From the NCBI GenBank assembly GCA_028681035.1, contig JAQUJJ010000001.1, positions 9,682 through 73,681 on the forward strand: DNA of 64,000 nt. The letters are read 5' to 3'. This document shows positions 34,568-43,799 of the stretch, piece after piece. A program made the position numbers and the translations under genes. Source of the stretch: Candidatus Cloacimonadota bacterium. Its GTDB lineage: Bacteria; Cloacimonadota; Cloacimonadia; Cloacimonadales; Cloacimonadaceae. The notes under the pieces were generated by a model. The model was not told where the DNA came from and searched no databases. It worked only from the letters and a program-made list of their open reading frames with translations. Position 1 is the stretch's first letter, and every line of letters begins with the position of its first letter.

Positions 34568-35864
34568 AAAGACTGCTTTGCTGTTTACACTGAGAACATA
34601 GATGGTAACGGCAGCTACGGTAAAAGATATCCATCAATCCCTGTTGATAAAGAGATTTCTTGCTAACCAGCTTTACTTGGTTAGGGCTGATATGACGACA
34701 CATAAATCGTATGATATGGTTCTCTTGCAGAGCAGCAAAAGTATTCCAAGATTCTAACACAGATTGTTTCATCACTTCATCAGCCATTTTCTGTGCATAT
34801 AGGTACATTATGGGGAGGTAGATATTAAGAAAGATATTGTTTATCACCGAATGTCCCAAACCATTCTTACTCGGCAGCAAGGTGTCCATTTGGGAAGAGA
34901 AGAGCATCGTGAAACGTTTGTATCTTATGGCTGGTTCTGGGCTATGGAATTCAACTTCTGTCAGCAATCTATTTAGCAATCCTTCCACAAAGCACGAATA
35001 TATGAATTCCGCTACCATGATAATTCTTAGCATAGGGTGGTTTAGGGGACGAATTCTGAAGAGTTGCCAATCACATTGAACTCTTTTAGCCTGAAATGAT
35101 TGCACTTCATATGCGTGCATAAGGGTAGTAAATAAATCTTCTGCTAGCCTGGTCTTACTCTTTATTAACAGCCCGCTTGAGCCACTTAATATGCTTATCA
35201 TGCCAGTGCAATCCAAGCCATCTCTATGCCATTCACGCAAGCTGTGAAAAGGGATGCTCTGGGCAAGTTGCAGCATATTCAGCTTATTTTTGTCATAACC
35301 AGCAGCTTCCATTATCCCTTCAAATAGGATTTGGTCAAAATCGCTCACGTTTAGGGATGCATTAAAGCGGCGCACTTTGCCCAAAAATCGTTGCTTACCG
35401 TGCAGAGCAAGTAGAGCAAACAAATGGTCATTATCTATTGCTGAAAGTAGCTCACAATAGGTATCACTTTGTGAAATAGGAGTATCATAAGCAGTCTCAA
35501 CAAGTTTAAGTATCTCATCGGACAATTGCTCTTTCAGCTCCAGTATTTCGCTTAGTTCGCCATTTTCTTTTATAGTACAGGAGCTTGTGCTATTATGGTT
35601 GAATACTACATGTAAGATTACTTGATTGTAAAACTCATCTTCTTGATGAGCGTGTTTCACCCAATCTTGGGTGTTTACATGTATCTCCACTCCCCCGCGG
35701 AAATCTTCGCCATCTATGCTGATAATCGCATTCACAAAATCTGGTCCCCGGAATGTGTTAAACTGTCCCTGATATCCTATTTTTACTTGTTTACCACTTA
35801 CGGTGTGTAAGTTCAAGTTCAAATGCCCTGCATCCCAAATATGGTAAAGAAATTTCTCTTCCAT
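34560..35864 (-). CDS. DUF2851 family protein
   Basis: 434 residues matching the DUF2851 family, common in Bacteroidetes-like genomes and of unknown function. The N-terminal block (LYHIWDAGHLN, GPDFVNAIISIDG, GGVEIHVNTQDWVKHAH, VILHVVFNHN) is the typical beta-rich part, with several conserved His and Asp residues that look like a metal or catalytic site. The C-terminal half is helical and ends with a CSQCKQ cluster. It overlaps mtgA by 1 bp and the exporter gene by 8 bp. Confidence 0.87.
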   Translation of the reverse strand: MEEKFLYHIWDAGHLNLNLHTVSGKQVKIGYQGQFNTFRGPDFVNAIISIDGEDFRGGVEIHVNTQDWVKHAHQEDEFYNQVILHVVFNHNSTSSCTIKENGELSEILELKEQLSDEILKLVETAYDTPISQSDTYCELLSAIDNDHLFALLALHGKQRFLGKVRRFNASLNVSDFDQILFEGIMEAAGYDKNKLNMLQLAQSIPFHSLREWHRDGLDCTGMISILSGSSGLLIKSKTRLAEDLFTTLMHAYEVQSFQAKRVQCDWQLFRIRPLNHPMLRIIMVAEFIYSCFVEGLLNRLLTEVEFHSPEPAIRYKRFTMLFSSQMDTLLPSKNGLGHSVINNIFLNIYLPIMYLYAQKMADEVMKQSVLESWNTFAALQENHIIRFMCRHISPNQVKLVSKKSLYQQGLMDIFYRSCRYHLCSQCKQQSSLYA

Positions 35865-36535
35865 CAGAAGTATCTTTGCATCAGGTTGTAACGCTGTCTT
35901 GCGGAGGCAGATTTAGCATAGCTTTGAGGGCGGAATTTTATTGGGTTGGTTAAGATGCTTATCAGCCGCATGGATTGGTCTCTGGATAGATTTCGACAGC
36001 TTGTCCCGTAATAATATTTCGAGGCTGTTTCAATGCCATATATCCCCTTTCCCCATTCCACATAGTTTAGATATAGCTCCAACATCCGCTTTTTGGTCAT
36101 GCAGATTTCCATTATCACAGTGGCTTGGATTTCTAGGTATTTGCGCAGGTAATTACGGTCTGTAGTTAGAAACATAGTTCTGGCAAGTTGATTACTTAAA
36201 GTGCTTGCCCCAAAACGTATTTTTCCTGCTTTTTGGTTACGCTCATAAGCTTCGCGCACCATATTCCACTGAAAGCCAAAGTGTTTGTAATAATTACCAT
36301 CTTCGATAGCAATCAACATGCTTTGAGTTCTTTTGGGTATCTTCTCTAAGCTAACGTAATAACGATGCTGCAGCGGATATCCTCGCCACAAATACCTTTG
36401 CAGCATCAGAGGGGTTAGGGGAGGATTGATAAAGCTGTAGAGTAAAGATAAAGCTGCTATTATCCCCCAAAACCACAAGTGGGCAAAAACAAAGACCATC
36501 ATCGCTCGCAACCAAAAAGGACGCTTACGTTTCAT
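35864..36535 (-). CDS. mtgA: Monofunctional peptidoglycan glycosyltransferase
   Basis: A GT51 enzyme that polymerises lipid II into glycan strands on the outer face of the inner membrane. 223 residues: an N-terminal membrane anchor (about 10-32), the catalytic motif IEDGNYYKHFGFQW (about 76-90) with the first glutamate as base, then GASTLSNQLARTMFL and KKRMLELYLNYVEWG. No transpeptidase domain. It opens the eight-gene envelope operon and follows rpsT and its terminator. Confidence 0.93.
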   Translation of the reverse strand: MKRKRPFWLRAMMVFVFAHLWFWGIIAALSLLYSFINPPLTPLMLQRYLWRGYPLQHRYYVSLEKIPKRTQSMLIAIEDGNYYKHFGFQWNMVREAYERNQKAGKIRFGASTLSNQLARTMFLTTDRNYLRKYLEIQATVIMEICMTKKRMLELYLNYVEWGKGIYGIETASKYYYGTSCRNLSRDQSMRLISILTNPIKFRPQSYAKSASARQRYNLMQRYF

Positions 36536-36540
36536 ATTAC

Positions 36541-36572
36541 AAAAAAAGCCCAGTGAAGGGCTTTAAAAAAGA
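36541..36572 (-). terminator. Intrinsic terminator of rpsT
   Basis: AAAGCCC and GGGCTTT form a short stem around TTCACT, followed on the minus strand by seven T. It lies between rpsT and mtgA, so the envelope operon must have its own start or depend on readthrough. Confidence 0.8.
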
Positions 36573-36830
36573 TTAGGCGTTGCTTTTATTTACTAATTCA
36601 GCAAGTCTGGCTTTGCGTCTGGAGGCTGTTCTCTTGTGGATCACACCTTTTTTTGCGGCTTTATCTAATTGTGAGTACAGCTCAGAAAGTATCTTATCCC
36701 TGGCTTCAGTAGTTGTTTCAATTTTAAGCTGTTTAGCCATAGTTTTGATGGTGCGCTTTACATAATTGTTACGTGCGGCTCTTTTTTTGTCCGTTATCAT
36801 TCTTTTTTCGGGTGATTTGTGTTGGGGCAT
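36573..36830 (-). CDS. rpsT: 30S ribosomal protein S20
   Basis: Ribosomal protein S20, 85 residues. A lysine-rich helical protein with KSPEKRMITDKKRAARN at the N-terminus and KGVIHKRTASRRKARLA at the C-terminus. The frame is open upstream to 36884, but AGAGGAT precedes the ATG at 36830, which gives the usual length. Its own promoter and terminator flank it. Confidence 0.95.
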   Translation of the reverse strand: MPQHKSPEKRMITDKKRAARNNYVKRTIKTMAKQLKIETTTEARDKILSELYSQLDKAAKKGVIHKRTASRRKARLAELVNKSNA

Positions 36831-36867
36831 GTTATCCTCTTTCACATTTATTTTAATTCTATGTGCA

Positions 36868-36895
36868 CATATAATTTGCCCCACCTATCTGTCAA
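36868..36895 (-). promoter_or_regulatory. Sigma-70-like promoter of rpsT
   Basis: TTGACA (36895-36890) and TATATG (36873-36868) with a 16-bp spacer on the minus strand, about 38 bp before the S20 start. Confidence 0.6.
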
Positions 36896-36995
36896 GGATA
36901 TTCTCTCGATATCATGCATCACGCCGTTAATGACTCCAGACTAAATAACTTCACCAATAAACCAACACTTTGACACACCAAAACTCCATAACCTA

Positions 36996-37080
36996 CCTTG
37001 CTTGAATTGCCCTATCATTGCCCACCCAATGCCCACCACGAGGGCAATGAGTGGGCAATGATAGGGCAATTCAAGCAAGG
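36996..37080 (-). repeat. Family A long palindromic repeat, copy 2
   Basis: The most perfect copy. The 30-bp arms (36996-37025 and 37051-37080) beginning CCTTGCTTGAATTGCCC are exact complements around a 25-bp asymmetric centre. Judged by the centre it is inverted relative to copies 1 and 3. It lies in the gap between rpsT and the glycosyltransferase fusion, just past the latter's 3' end. Confidence 0.9.
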
Positions 37081-37135
37081 GTGACCAAGGATTCATAAAA
37101 AGAATGGAAAAGTTAACAGGCTGGTTGTTGGTTGT

Positions 37136-39499
37136 TTAGCGTGAAAGGGAGCTGCTCAATAGCTTGCTAACCTGATTGTTTACATCCAGAAAATCAAGGT
37201 TACCAGTAGAGCGTTTATAGTTACCTTGTTGCCATTGTTCATACTGGAAAACGATGTGTTTCCTAATATCAACGGTGCTATTAACAGCTATTCCACTCTG
37301 ACTTTTCAAGATAATCTCTTCAGCCTCGCCACCGGGTTTGGAAAGGCACAAGATAGGAGTGCGAGAGCCAATGTATTCGAATAGCTTTGTCGTAAGCATG
37401 CCTTGGCTACCTTCGTAATCATTGATAATAAGCACCAATAGCTCTGCATTTACTAATTCATCAAGAGCTTCACGGTGGGGAAGGAAGGGGATAATACGAA
37501 GGGGTAAATTGGTTTTGGGAATATTGCGTGTACCGATAAAAGAAAATTCCAAATCTTCTACACTATCAAGCTTAGATAGTTCTTCTAACAAAGAAGTTAC
37601 ATCCTGCCCTGCGGTTAGCTGCCCCACATATTTAATGCGAAACTTATCGGCAGGAGCATAGTGCAATCCTTCAAAATCGGCAGGATCAAAGCCGTTGTAT
37701 AAAACAAGCTTCTTGCCTTTGGGCAAAGCGTTTGCGATGCTACGGCTTATTATGCAGTTACAATCGGCAGAGGCGATTATCTTGCGCTCGAGATACTTGT
37801 GCATCAGCATCGTTATAGATGAAGGGGGATTCAGCTTCAAATAATAGATATCAGACCAAGGGTCTCGGAAATCTGTGCACCAGTTTATGCCGAATTGCCT
37901 CTTCAGCTTCATGCCAATAAAGTGGGTGGAGTGGGGAGGACCACTGGTAAAAACTACATCGTAATTGTTAGTCTTCAGTTCGTCTGCGGCAAGTTTATAT
38001 GCGCTGGGATTCCAGCCGGCACGCATATCGGGGACAATAAGGTTTAGCCTAATCCAATATAATGCCCGTTTTAGCCAAGTATCATGCGAGTTGCTTTCCA
38101 GGCTACCATAGGGAAGCTCTTTCTGCCCTAGCAAGCTCCATAAAGAGCCAAAGCTTAGCGGGCTGCTACGCAGTATTTTAAGCTGCGGAGATAGCTTTTT
38201 TAGCAAGCTTTCATCCCGATAAGGATAATCGCCGTTTTTAGTGGTAATTACGGTTACCTGAACATCCCTGCGCTCTAATGCTGCTATGAAACGTAACCAT
38301 CTTTGCACAGCAGCCCCGCCACAAGGAGGGAAATAGTAGCTAATCAGCATTATCTTGTTTATTTGGTGTGGAGTAGAGGATGCCTGCCTTGCATCGGCTG
38401 ACTTAAAGGTATTTTGGATAATCAAATCAGCAAGGCTGCTCCACGAATGACGTTTGTTATATTCCATGATAGACGGGCGCATATCCTTTTCTTGCGAAAA
38501 GTGATTGATAATGCCTTCCGCCAGTTTAACAGGGTTGTTGGGCGACACCAGATCACCCGTTTCACCGGGAAGAATATACTCGCCTGAGCCGCCTACATCC
38601 GAGGCTAAGACAGGCACTCCAAAGCTGTATGAAGTGGCGATAACACCGCTTTGTGATGCGCTTTTATAGGGGAGGATACACAGGTTTGCGTTGCTAAAAA
38701 ATGACGATACTTCTGGTTCACTGATATAACGGAAATGGGTCTCAACGGAGCGGGCAATACCAAGATAGTCTATTTGTTTATGATAAGGGCTGCTATCTCC
38801 ATATACTTCACCTGCAATAACAAGCTTTGCATCGGGGATTTTACTCAATACCAAAGGCATGGCATCGAGCAGAACATCCAAACCCTTGTATGGCTTTATC
38901 AAGCCAAAGAATAGCATGTTATGGGCATTTGAGGCTTCTACTGCCTCCCCTTTTGTGTAGCAATCGTAGATGGGGTGATACCCTAATACACTTTGTTTAG
39001 AGATAGATAAAGGCAACTTCCTGATAAGCTCTGTTAAGGTAGCCTTGCTAAGTACCGCTATCTTATCTGCTTTAGTAAATACAAACCTAGTTAAATATCC
39101 TGCTAAAGCCCACTTTTCATGAGAAGCAACATTATGAGCGAGAATAACCTTAGGTATCCCGGTTAACTTGCTTAGAATCATCCCATAGGCAGGCGCAAAG
39201 AAGGGCAGAAACCACGATACTATTAACAAATCCGGCTGGAAATCCTGAATAACCTTAACCGTTTTTGTCCAAGTGTGCGGAAGCCATGGTGTTAATGTCC
39301 TATAGTTAAGGAATTCATGTTCGTTAAGGCTGCTATCATATTGATCTTTACCAGGGAAAAGTAGCCTTGGGTATTGCGCAGCAAAGTTAAAGAAAGCCAC
39401 TTCATGACCTGCCTCTCGCCATGCTCTTGCTAACATTAGAGCAAAAAGCGAAATACCACCACGATAAGGAGGAGCAGGACCAAGAATAGCTATCTTCAA
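37136..39499 (-). CDS. Tandem fusion of two GT4-type glycosyltransferases
   Basis: 787 residues containing two complete GT-B glycosyltransferases. The first (about 1-370) has GPAPPYRGGISLFALML, FFGLIKPYKGLDVLLDAM and SFGVPVLASDVGGSGEYI. The second (about 378-787) restarts with MLISYYFPPCGGAAVQRWL and has TKLFEYIGSRTPILCLS. Both look intact. The start is TTG, overlapping the TGA that ends the extended asparaginase frame, which implies coupling. Such a fusion would add two successive sugars to a surface glycan. Substrates cannot be read from sequence. Confidence 0.9.
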   Translation of the reverse strand: MKIAILGPAPPYRGGISLFALMLARAWREAGHEVAFFNFAAQYPRLLFPGKDQYDSSLNEHEFLNYRTLTPWLPHTWTKTVKVIQDFQPDLLIVSWFLPFFAPAYGMILSKLTGIPKVILAHNVASHEKWALAGYLTRFVFTKADKIAVLSKATLTELIRKLPLSISKQSVLGYHPIYDCYTKGEAVEASNAHNMLFFGLIKPYKGLDVLLDAMPLVLSKIPDAKLVIAGEVYGDSSPYHKQIDYLGIARSVETHFRYISEPEVSSFFSNANLCILPYKSASQSGVIATSYSFGVPVLASDVGGSGEYILPGETGDLVSPNNPVKLAEGIINHFSQEKDMRPSIMEYNKRHSWSSLADLIIQNTFKSADARQASSTPHQINKIMLISYYFPPCGGAAVQRWLRFIAALERRDVQVTVITTKNGDYPYRDESLLKKLSPQLKILRSSPLSFGSLWSLLGQKELPYGSLESNSHDTWLKRALYWIRLNLIVPDMRAGWNPSAYKLAADELKTNNYDVVFTSGPPHSTHFIGMKLKRQFGINWCTDFRDPWSDIYYLKLNPPSSITMLMHKYLERKIIASADCNCIISRSIANALPKGKKLVLYNGFDPADFEGLHYAPADKFRIKYVGQLTAGQDVTSLLEELSKLDSVEDLEFSFIGTRNIPKTNLPLRIIPFLPHREALDELVNAELLVLIINDYEGSQGMLTTKLFEYIGSRTPILCLSKPGGEAEEIILKSQSGIAVNSTVDIRKHIVFQYEQWQQGNYKRSTGNLDFLDVNNQVSKLLSSSLSR

Positions 39500-40470
39500 T
39501 TTAAACTCTGTAAGAAAAAGCGACGGACAAGGTCTGGATCGTGATACTTGCCAAACAGTGCCATCAACTTCAAGCGTATTTTAACACCTTTCATATCTCC
39601 GGCAAGAATAGCGCCTAATTAATGCAGATGTTTGCCTCCACCCTCGTAGCCATATTCTGGTAATACTCTGCCAGTATAGGTGCGAGAGGCAATAACGACT
39701 AATACATTATGCTCTATAGCGTCCTTGATGTCTGGGATAATTGTAGGGGGTAGATTGCCACGCCCAAAAGCTTCTATTACAATGGCTACTGCGCCGCTAT
39801 CTAAGCTGCAGCGGATAAATTTGCTATCCATACCTGCCACTGCTTTAATAAGATCCACACGAGTATCTAGCTTATCTGTCCACACACTTTCACGGTACAA
39901 TGTAGAGCGGTGGTAAATTACAATATCGGGATCAACATTGCCTAAAGGTCCATAGCCCATTGAAATGAAGGCATCAACCTTGCCTGTATCGGATTTAACC
40001 ACATCACGGGCGGTGTGAATCTCATCGTTCATCACCACTAACACACCCTTGTCCATGGAATCGTGATGGCTGGCAACTCGTACGCTGCCTATTATATTAC
40101 GTGGACCGTCCAAGCCCAAATCGTTGCCGCTACGCATAGCTGCGGTAAAAATCACCGGTTTGCGGGTAGTAAGCACTAAATCGCACAAAAAGGCACTTTC
40201 TTCTAGAGTATCTGTGCCATGAGTTACCACCACTCCATCATAGTCTATAATCTTGAGGTCAATCATTTTAGCGAGGTCAAACATCATTTGGGGTGTCATA
40301 AAGGGGCTGGGTACATTTAAGTAATCCATCACATCTACTTGGGCTACATTGCTAAGCTGGGGGAACTTGTGTAAGAACTCAGCAAACTCGGGGCTTGGTA
40401 CAACTCCAGTGTTACCAGAGGATTTCATGGCTATTGTGCCACCGGTGAGTATTATAAGTATTTTCTTCAT
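39496..40470 (-). pseudogene. ansA: Type I L-asparaginase interrupted by an in-frame stop
   Basis: Hydrolyses asparagine to aspartate and ammonia. The 283 residues up to TAA at 39619-39621 show LTGGTIAMKSSG (first catalytic Thr) and VVTHGTDTLEESAF (second Thr with Asp). Directly after the stop the same frame continues LGAILAGDMKGVKIRLKLMALFGK and ends at TGA (39496-39498), exactly the missing C-terminal helices of the family. The full frame is 324 codons plus stop, the usual length. A nonsense change (GAA or AAA to TAA), a sequencing error or readthrough are the options. The truncated enzyme may be impaired. Confidence 0.82.
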
Positions 40471-40474
40471 CTTC

Positions 40475-41158
40475 TCACTTTAATTTATCGTTTATTATGT
40501 TGTACGGAATGGGGTCTTTATGTCCAGCATTGGCAAAGGCTTTCAGGCGCAAGTAACAACTATCGCAAACCCCGCAAGCTGCGTCGTTATTAACATAGCA
40601 GCTCCACGATAAGTTAAATGGAGCTTCTAATTCCATGCCAAGCTTTACTATTTCGGCTTTATTGAGGTGCAATACTGGCGTTATGATACTTATTTTAGCA
40701 CCCTTTTCGCTGCCCGTGATGATGGCTTTGGAGAAAGCATCAAAGAACACTTCCCTGCAATCAGGATAACCCGAGCTATCTTCTTCCACAGCACCGATGT
40801 AGATGGAATCTGCATCTATCACTTCCGCCCAGGCTACTGCTGCACATAACAAAGTAGCATTGCGGAAGGGGACATAAGTATTGGGGATACTGGTATCAGG
40901 GCTATGTGCGCCTATCAATAGAGCGCTATCGGTCAAGGCAGAACCGCCAATCTCGCTAAGCCAATGGTAATCCACCACTTTCGCCCGTTTAGGCTGATAG
41001 TGCTTCACCAAAGCTTCAAAGCAAGCTAGTTCTTTTTGCTGCGTACGCTGCCCGTAACTGAAATGGAGGAAATTCACTTCGTCACAGTCTTTCACTGCAC
41101 TGGCAGCGCAAACCAAAGAGTCCATCCCTCCGCTAAGTAATACTATTGCCCGGCTCAT
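40475..41158 (-). CDS. queC: 7-cyano-7-deazaguanine synthase
   Basis: Makes preQ0, the queuosine precursor, from 7-carboxy-7-deazaguanine using ATP and ammonia. 227 residues: PP-loop LSGGMDSLVCA (about 8-18), YVPFRNATLLCAA and a four-cysteine zinc site near the C-terminus (SCYVNNDAACGVCDSCYLR). It lies 4 bp before the asparaginase gene. Asparaginase releases ammonia, but a metabolic link is speculation. No queD or queE is in the window. Confidence 0.96.
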   Translation of the reverse strand: MSRAIVLLSGGMDSLVCAASAVKDCDEVNFLHFSYGQRTQQKELACFEALVKHYQPKRAKVVDYHWLSEIGGSALTDSALLIGAHSPDTSIPNTYVPFRNATLLCAAVAWAEVIDADSIYIGAVEEDSSGYPDCREVFFDAFSKAIITGSEKGAKISIITPVLHLNKAEIVKLGMELEAPFNLSWSCYVNNDAACGVCDSCYLRLKAFANAGHKDPIPYNIINDKLK

Positions 41159-41250
41159 AATCCTTCCACGTTTATACTTTTCTCAAAGATGCCTGACGGG
41201 CTAATTATGTCAAGAAACAAATGTTTCAGGGTTAAAAGAAAAACTGTTCC

Positions 41251-41338
41251 GACTTACAGGATATATTTAACTCACAATTACGCTGTGTGATAGCATGGCG
41301 TGCTTATCTCGGAAACTATCGCTGCGTAATTGTAAGTC
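41251..41338. repeat. Nested inverted repeat
   Basis: GACTTAC (41251-41257) with GTAAGTC (41332-41338) encloses ACAATTACGC (41274-41283) with GCGTAATTGT (41324-41333) and GATAG/CTATC inside. The two outer pairings partly overlap, so they would be alternatives or a product of duplication. Confidence 0.6.
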
Positions 41339-41381
41339 AGATCGACTCTACACTTACCTGTAACAGCACTCCTCGAGTGCT

Positions 41382-41405
41382 AACAGCCGAGGGCGGCAGT
41401 TTTAC
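41382..41405 (-). repeat. Family C hairpin, copy 2
   Basis: AACAGCCGAGGGCGGCAGTT, inverted relative to the 19488 copy, preceded by an AGCACTC/GAGTGCT hairpin at 41365-41381. Confidence 0.65.
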
Positions 41406-41659
41406 GGGACGGTGATCTGAGAGTGGCTGTTATTACCATCCTCTTTGCTCCCTTTTCAGCCACCCAAAAGCCTCTAAAGCACTTCGCACAAGAAGTGGGA
41501 GATGCGTAAACACAAGACTAAAGAATAAACACTAAGCAAAAGATAGGTTTATAGAGTTTATGGCAACAAAAAGGCTTGACGAGTATCCAAGGATAAAAAA
41601 AGTGGTCTGATACTGTTAAAATGTAGATAATAAAACGAGATAAAGATACGAGGAAGAAC

Positions 41660-43714
41660 ATGAAAGAATACCAAATGAAGAAGATACGCAATCTTTTGTT
41701 CATCGGAGCCAGCGGAGCGGGCAAGACAACTCTTGCAGAGCAAATATTCTATTTATCCCATACAATTACCCGCTTGGGCAAAGTGGATGAAGGTAATACC
41801 GTGATGGATTTTGATCCCGAGGAAGCAGCCAAGAAGATGTCTTTGGGTTTGTCGATTGGCTTTGTTAACTATAAAGACCATAAAATAAACCTGCTTGATA
41901 CAGCCGGTTATCCTGATTTCATCGGTGATGCCATCGTGGCACTACCAGCCGTGGAAAATGCCGTAATCGTGGCAAATGCAACGGGTGGATATGAAGTTGG
42001 TTTGGAGCTTGCCATCGAGCAGCTAGAAAATAGCAAGGTTGGCAAAGTTATCGTGGTTAATCGCATGGATAATGAACATGCGGATTATGATAAAACCCTT
42101 GAAGCCATTGCCGAGAATACAGGTATCAAGCCTGTTAAAGTTCATATTCCCATCGGCAAAGAAGGCGCATTTGAGGGCGTGGTGGACGTAATTCGCCAAA
42201 AAGCTATCCGTAATGGGGTGGAAGGCGAAATCCCCGCTAATATGATAGATGCCGTGGAAGATGCCCGTATGCACTTGATGGAGGCTGTCGCCGAAACTGA
42301 TGAAGAGCTGTTGAACGAGTTTTTAGAGAACATGGAACTTAGCGAAGAAAAGCTTATTAAGGGCTTAAGAAAGGCAGTTGCCAACGGTGAAGTATCTCCT
42401 TCTTTTGCTTGTTCGGCAGGAACAGGTACCGGCGTACTTTCTTTCTTGGACGGCGTAGTTGCCTATCTTCCTTCACCCGAAGATGCGGCGGAAATGGATA
42501 TATTGGATGATGAAAAGCCCGTAAAGTTTATAGCTTCCCCCAATGGTGAACTGTTGGGATATATCTTTAAGCTGTATGCAGACCCAAGTATGGGCGATTT
42601 TGCCTATGTTCGTCTCTATTCCGGCACCATTAAAACAGGAACCGAGTTCTTTATCCCCGAAAAAGATGCCAAAGACAAGATTGGCAACATGTACTTTATG
42701 TTAGGGAAGAACCGTAACGATTGCACAGAGATTAAGGCTGGTGATATCGGCGCTCTGGTGAAACTAAAAAATGCCAAAGTGATGAATACCATCGCTGCTC
42801 CTAATTCCGAAAAGTCGGTTATCCCCGTGGAACTGCCTACTTCCACCACATGGCAGGCACTAAAAGCTGTTAATCAATCCGATGAAGATAAAATCGGCTC
42901 TGCTCTGCAAAGAGTTATCGCCGAAGACCCCACCATCCGCTATGAGCTGAATGTGGAAACCCACGAAAACGTACTTTCTGGAATGGGCGATCAGCAATTG
43001 CAACTGGTGCTTAGGAAGCTGAAAAACCGTTACAAAGTAGATTCCCTGTTAAAAGAGCCGCGCATTCCTTACAAGGAAACCATCATGGCAAGCGCAGAAT
43101 CTAATTACAAGCATAAAAAGCAATCCGGTGGACGTGGACAATATGGCGATGTGTATTTCCGTATTAAGCCCACTGAACGTGGAGAAGGATTCCAGTTTAT
43201 CAATGCCATCGTGGGTGGAGTTATCCCTTCCAACTTTGTGCCAGCCATCGAAAAAGGCTTGGTGGAAACCATGGAAAAGGGTATCATCGCCGGTTATCAG
43301 GTGGTGGACGTAGCAGTGGAAGTTTATTATGGCAGTTACCACGATGTGGATAGCTCCGAAATGGCTTTCAAGATTGCATCATCCATGGCGTTGAAAGAAG
43401 GCTTTAAGAAATGCAAGCCTATATTGCTAGAGCCGATTCACGAGATCGTGATAATTGTCCCAAGTGAATATATGGGTGACGTGATGGGAGATATCTCCAC
43501 TCGCAGAGGCAGAATTATGGGTATGGAACAACGCGGTAAAAAGCAATACCTGAATGCTCAGATGCCGATGGCAGAGATGTTTGCCTACTATCCTGCATTG
43601 AAGTCTTTCACACAGGGTCGCGGACGTTTTACCCAAAAGTTCTCTCACTACGAGAAGGTGCCGGAAGATATTACCCAGAAAGTAGTAGCTGCCTGGCAGG
43701 ATTCAGAAGCATAA
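41660..43714 (+). CDS. Elongation factor G-like GTPase
   Basis: A 684-residue translational GTPase of the EF-G-like group that many genomes carry beside the main fusA. G1 is GASGAGKTT (about 17-25), G3 is DTAGYPDF (about 78) and G4 is NRMD in place of NKMD (about 134). Domains II-V follow with QYGDVYFRIKP and RRGRIMGMEQ. Canonical EF-G is near 690-700 residues, but the divergent G1 and switch sequences set this apart. It may act in a specialised translation or stress step; unproven. GAGGAAGAAC precedes the ATG. Confidence 0.88.
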   Translation: MKEYQMKKIRNLLFIGASGAGKTTLAEQIFYLSHTITRLGKVDEGNTVMDFDPEEAAKKMSLGLSIGFVNYKDHKINLLDTAGYPDFIGDAIVALPAVENAVIVANATGGYEVGLELAIEQLENSKVGKVIVVNRMDNEHADYDKTLEAIAENTGIKPVKVHIPIGKEGAFEGVVDVIRQKAIRNGVEGEIPANMIDAVEDARMHLMEAVAETDEELLNEFLENMELSEEKLIKGLRKAVANGEVSPSFACSAGTGTGVLSFLDGVVAYLPSPEDAAEMDILDDEKPVKFIASPNGELLGYIFKLYADPSMGDFAYVRLYSGTIKTGTEFFIPEKDAKDKIGNMYFMLGKNRNDCTEIKAGDIGALVKLKNAKVMNTIAAPNSEKSVIPVELPTSTTWQALKAVNQSDEDKIGSALQRVIAEDPTIRYELNVETHENVLSGMGDQQLQLVLRKLKNRYKVDSLLKEPRIPYKETIMASAESNYKHKKQSGGRGQYGDVYFRIKPTERGEGFQFINAIVGGVIPSNFVPAIEKGLVETMEKGIIAGYQVVDVAVEVYYGSYHDVDSSEMAFKIASSMALKEGFKKCKPILLEPIHEIVIIVPSEYMGDVMGDISTRRGRIMGMEQRGKKQYLNAQMPMAEMFAYYPALKSFTQGRGRFTQKFSHYEKVPEDITQKVVAAWQDSEA

Positions 43715-43799
43715 ACATACAGTAAATGAGGTGAGATAATTATATTATGAACAGACCAGGAATTATTGCAGCCTTTAAGCATAGAATAGTATAATACTT

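Larger units (their letters stand above)
41159..41659. other. 500-bp gap between divergent queC and EF-G-like gene
   Basis: No ORF of note. Contains a nested inverted repeat (41251-41338), an AGCACTC/GAGTGCT hairpin (41365-41381), a family C hairpin (41382-41405) and, close to queC, a TTGACA (41214-41209) with a poor -10 partner. Confidence 0.6.

Noticed and set aside
41159..41230. preQ1 riboswitch upstream of queC
   Set aside because: The short leader lacks a recognisable preQ1 aptamer pattern, and queC here is grouped with asparaginase rather than queD/queE.
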